Positions 61,001 to 64,000 of a stretch of 64,000 bases of DNA are shown here, piece after piece (position 1 is the stretch's first letter; each line of letters opens with the position of its first letter). The DNA is from Bryoerythrophyllum caledonicum (Eukaryota > Streptophyta > Bryopsida > Pottiales > Pottiaceae), in the NCBI GenBank assembly GCA_963971425.1, contig OZ020517.1:31654734-31718733 (forward strand), written 5' to 3'. The position numbers and the translations under genes are program-made. The notes beneath the pieces are model-generated. The model saw only the letters and a program-made list of their open reading frames with translations. It was not told the origin of the DNA and searched no databases.

Positions 61001-61748
61001 AGCGAGGCTCAACGCAGTGCTTTGAATGCGTTACTGTATCGCACTGGAGATCAATCACGAGACATAGTCATGGTCCTGGCCACAAATCGACCAAGTGATC
61101 TAGATTCAGCTGTGCTGGACCGTGTGGATGAGGCTCTGGAATTTCCACTTCCTGGAGATGAGGAACGCTTTAAACTTCTGCATCTGTATCTAGAAAAATA
61201 CATTGCTCAAGCTGGCAGTTTTTCTCGCGGTTGGCGAAGCTGGCTGCGAGGCCAACAAGAAAAGATTGAGATTGAGGGAATCACAGAAGACGTTTTGATG
61301 GAGGCTGCTGAGAAAACCAAGGGGTTTTCTGGTCGTGAGATTGCAAAGTTGATGGCCAGTGTTCAGGTAGTGACTTACACATTTCCTACACATCTTTATT
61401 CATTGTGCATAGATCTTTGGGATGTTTACTAGTGGCCTCGTACGACATCTTCACATAATTTTGAGCCTTGCATTTTAAAAGCTTGTTATAGATTTTACCT
61501 TTGTGATTTCGGAGGATGTTAGTTTATGTAGAACTGCTTCACCTGGACAATGGAAGGATTAATATATCTTTACTTTCTCTTTGTGTGACTGGATGCAGGG
61601 TGCTGTCTACGGAAGTCAAAGGAGCGTTTTAGATGCAGCTACATTTAGGGAGGTTGTGGACTACAAGGTTGCTGAGCATAGGCAGCGACGTATTCTTACA
61701 GGACGGGATGAAGTGGAGATGCAAGAGGTAGTAAAGAAAGTAATGTAA
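58001..61748 (+). CDS. ATAD3: ATAD3, mitochondrial AAA+ ATPase
   Basis: Nine exons (58001-58276, 58647-58742, 59022-59132, 59389-59698, 59831-59921, 60014-60374, 60739-60887, 60982-61366, 61599-61748) give about 642 residues with closed phases. After a hydrophobic N-terminus comes a long charged coiled coil (residues about 90-255, rich in ERQ/QAQ/EEE), a Gly/Ala/Val membrane segment ([15 protein letters not shown]), then the AAA+ core: GPPGTGKT (398-405), FIDEAD Walker B (455-460), ATNRPSDLD sensor and DRVDE. This is the plant/animal ATAD3 order, an inner-membrane protein involved in nucleoid organisation and contact sites. The first ATG in frame ([12 protein letters not shown]) was taken as the start; upstream frame has no ATG. 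Confidence 0.94.
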
Positions 61749-62111
61749 TAAAAGTTTTCGCTTCTTAAGAGTTTCTAATGTTACTACCGTTGCTTCATCT
61801 TCGTATCACGTGGTGTGCTGTTACATTGCGGATTCTGGAGTTGATTTCGTAGATTGGAAGGAGCCGAAGAGTCTAGTCCGTATGCGAATTCTTTTGTGCA
61901 GATTTGCAAGCAGGTTCTCTTGTAGGAAGGAAAGTATTCATCCTCTTGATTTACATCTTACAGATGTAGAAGCAGGTCTCGCAGAGGGACATAGTTTGAA
62001 TTGTAGGGAGAGTTATTTTTTCAAGATCGTTGATAGCGGAAGATCTTAATGACCAGTCCTACAGAGTTAGTTATAAATCAGTGTAGCCTTTTGAAAATAA
62101 CACTTACGTTC
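61749..62111. other. ATAD3 3' region
   Basis: Downstream sequence without a supported gene; contains the probable ATAD3 3' end. Confidence 0.5.
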
Positions 62112-62915
62112 AAGCTGGCTTGCATTTCTCAAGCGCTTCAAATTGCACGGCATATTGTGTGATGATATGGGGCTGGGAAAAACACTCCAATCCTCGGCCA
62201 TTGTGGCGTCCGACACGGTTGAGCGAGCGAATGCTTTTGCTATCTCCAGCAGTCCTGATGGGGCCCCGCTTCCCTCGCTGGTCGTGTGTCCGTCCACTTT
62301 GGTGGGCCACTGGGCGTACGAGATTGAGAAGTTCATTCCGACGGATATTCTGAACCCTCTGCAATACGCGGGGACGCCTCAGGAACGAACCAACTTGCGG
62401 TCTCGGTTTTTGAAGCACAACATCGTCATCACCTCGTATGATGTGCTGAGGAAAGATATCGACTTTCTGGCGCAACAGGTGTGGAACTACTGCATTCTGG
62501 ATGAGGGCCATATCATCAAGAGTGCGAAGTCGAAGATCACAATCGCCGCCAAGCGAATACAGGCCGACCATCGACTTTTGCTGTCAGGAACCCCTATTCA
62601 GAACAACGTGCTGGAGCTTTGGTCTCTCTTCGACTTCCTTATGCCGGGTTTTCTTGGCACTGAGCGCCAGGTATCACTAATATCCTATTACAAGAGCCCT
62701 GCATTCAAGGCTGACATGAAGTGTGTGATAGTTCATCTTTGCTTGCTGAGTGGATTATATGTTGGATTTAAGTTGCTTTTTGCTTTTGTTGTGACGTCGT
62801 TGAGGGCCTGTGCACCTAAACTGAAGAATAGCGGGCTCTACGTCTACCTCAAGAAGGACAGCGGCTCGACAAATTGGTGACATCGCGAAGCAGCACCGAG
62901 GAGAACTTCGGCACC
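62112..62915 (+). pseudogene. Chimeric duplicate of BTAF1: exon 18 joined to intron 1-exon 2
   Basis: 62,112-62,685 copies 52,920-53,493 (the Walker A to DEGH exon and its donor) with about seven differences in 560 bases. It is followed directly by 62,690-62,915, a copy of 45,198-45,425 (end of intron 1 plus most of exon 2). The two source pieces are thus in reversed order. An open frame runs from exon 18 through the junction to 62,880, but the exon 2 part is read out of its proper frame. No start-codon context, HEAT region or helicase C-lobe is present, so no working BTAF1 can come from it. Confidence 0.9.
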
Positions 62916-63239
62916 GAGGGAACTTCTTTAGTGAAAAAATGCATTTTATGCCTTGAAGTCAAAGATTTTCACACATTGTCACACATTGTCAGGCAAGGAA
63001 CCAAAATACTTCTTCCTTTCCACATAAAACAATACTTGGACATAGACGCAATATAATCTCTGAGATTGCAACATCTACCTCGCAACTGTATTGCAAGGCC
63101 TCTATGACTTGGCGCACCCTACGACACCAGGTCCGGCCTAGCAAAAGCATTCAGGATAGCAATCAGGGTCGCATTCTCAGCAGCCACGTGACCCACGACA
63201 ACGGCAAGCACACCTTGACCTTGGCATCCACCATGTCCA

Positions 63240-63660
63240 AACCATCACGCTTCGCGAACGCTGCCACTGATCATGCCGTGGCCGCAGGGTCCATCGCTGG
63301 AGAACACCACCAACTTCACGCTCCCGATGAGTGCCGGGTAATACTCGGCCGGCACCACGTACAACTTGGCGTCAAAGCCGATGGTCAGCAGGCTGGGCTC
63401 CGTGAGGAGCTCCACATCCGCCACCACCGTTTCCTCTACAGGCGCACGACGCAAGTGATGGGCGAGGGGTGGGAGGTCGGGAGGGTGAAGGAGAACTTGA
63501 CCCCCTCCAGGCCCAGGTTCTGGCATGCCACGCCTACAGCTTCGGCTCCCCCTGCACACGCCACCGCCACCGCCGTCACCAGCAACACGGCCGCCACACT
63601 GGAAGTGAAGTGTGACACTATGGATAGTGTGACACTATCCATAGTGTCACACTTCACTTC
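63240..63660 (-). pseudogene. Unrecognised coding-like fragment, minus strand
   Basis: GC-rich frames: an upstream one with a hydrophobic run (VAAVLLVTAVAVACAGG) and then, in another phase, VADVELLTEPSLLTIGFD...YVVPAEYYPALIGSVKLVVF. They look like two phases of one small secreted or membrane protein. No family recognised. The 5' end runs into the palindrome. Confidence 0.3.
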
Positions 63661-63673
63661 CAGTGTGGCGGCC
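63589..63673. repeat. Perfect 85-bp palindrome
   Basis: Two 42-base arms, beginning GGCCGCCACACTGGAAGTG, are exact reverse complements around a single central base. The word GGAAGTGAAGTGTGACAC occurs a further time directly after it (63674-63691). Confidence 0.95.
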
Positions 63674-63691
63674 GGAAGTGAAGTGTGACAC

Positions 63692-64000
63692 GGACCCGGA
63701 CTTGATCATGATTGATATGGACTCTGTGATCGTTTTGGAGACCCAGAGAGATAGAATGTGGTGAACAGAGCGAGCGGAGTAACAAAGTCCCAAGAGAATC
63801 GAGAGTGAGAGTGTGAATTTGTGTGCTTCATCTGGCGTTCTTATGCCGTTAACTTGTCCGAAACTTGGAAAGTCGTGGTTGTAAGCAGATGTTGTGCAGG
63901 GTTTGTCCTGTGCGCGGGCTCCCGGGCTCCCTCATGTGTCTTTTACATGAGGGCTCCCTCGCGCATCTTGTGAGCGGATCTGCATGCCGGGTCATGCAGA
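63692..64000. other. Window end, no gene recognised
   Basis: Contains a small hairpin (CTCATGT...ACATGAG near 63,931-63,951) bordered by repeated GGGCTCCCTC words. Could be a leader of a gene beyond the window. Confidence 0.4.

Noticed and set aside
62143-62880. Working second BTAF1-like ATPase gene
   Set aside because: Only one helicase exon is present; the remainder of the frame is read-through of intron 1 and exon 2 in a wrong phase.

Overview
The window is nuclear DNA of a green plant. Every protein gene is split by short GT-AG introns. It holds a receptor-like kinase, a plant-type ATAD3, an organellar MnmE, a fragment of plastid IscA, telobox-like promoter motifs and CACTA transposons with 3-bp target duplications. 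A broken kinase-like gene with a diverged catalytic loop resembles families I associate with seed-free land plants. A bryophyte or other seed-free plant is my best guess; this is inference, not proof.

Layout. 0-2.7 kb: a 282-bp MITE, then mostly non-coding sequence. 2.8-8.9 kb: a two-ACT-domain (GcvR-like) gene and a receptor kinase whose ectodomain is an eight-cysteine, lipid-transfer-protein-like module. 9.4-10.5 kb (minus): the TFIIH subunit TFB5. 10.6-34 kb: a transposon island. It holds degenerate coding pieces, a frameshifted kinase-like gene at 13.6-15.1 kb, three copies of a TATA-bearing GC-rich cassette (15.1-21.3 kb), a 1.8-kb CACTA element (18.6-20.4 kb), an 8.0-kb CACTA element (22.8-30.8 kb) carrying two exons of plastid IscA, a broken copy of TFB5 exon 1 (31.1 kb), nested TA-flanked MITEs, a foldback MITE, an LTR/primer-binding-site fossil and an AT-rich tandem tract. 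35.6-39.8 kb: MnmE/TrmE GTPase (10 exons). 39.8-43.5 kb: non-coding repeats. 45.0-55.7 kb: the 26-exon BTAF1/MOT1 gene. 56.4-57.6 kb (minus): a possible small secreted peptide and a small DnaJ-type zinc-finger protein. 58.0-61.7 kb: ATAD3. 62.1-62.9 kb: a near-identical two-piece copy of BTAF1 segments joined in reversed order. 63.6 kb: a perfect 85-bp palindrome.

Functional picture. The intact genes are housekeeping (TFIIH repair/transcription, TBP recycling by BTAF1, organellar tRNA modification by MnmE, the mitochondrial AAA+ protein ATAD3), plus one unusual receptor kinase. They are not an operon-like system. The points of greatest interest are the LTP-ectodomain receptor kinase, the gene-capturing CACTA element, the repeated promoter-like cassette, the lineage-type psi-K-x-E repeat insert in BTAF1 and the scrambled BTAF1 duplication.

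Limits: exon borders were read by eye from reading-frame continuity and GT-AG sites, repeat families by eye from shared words; no alignment or database search was run.
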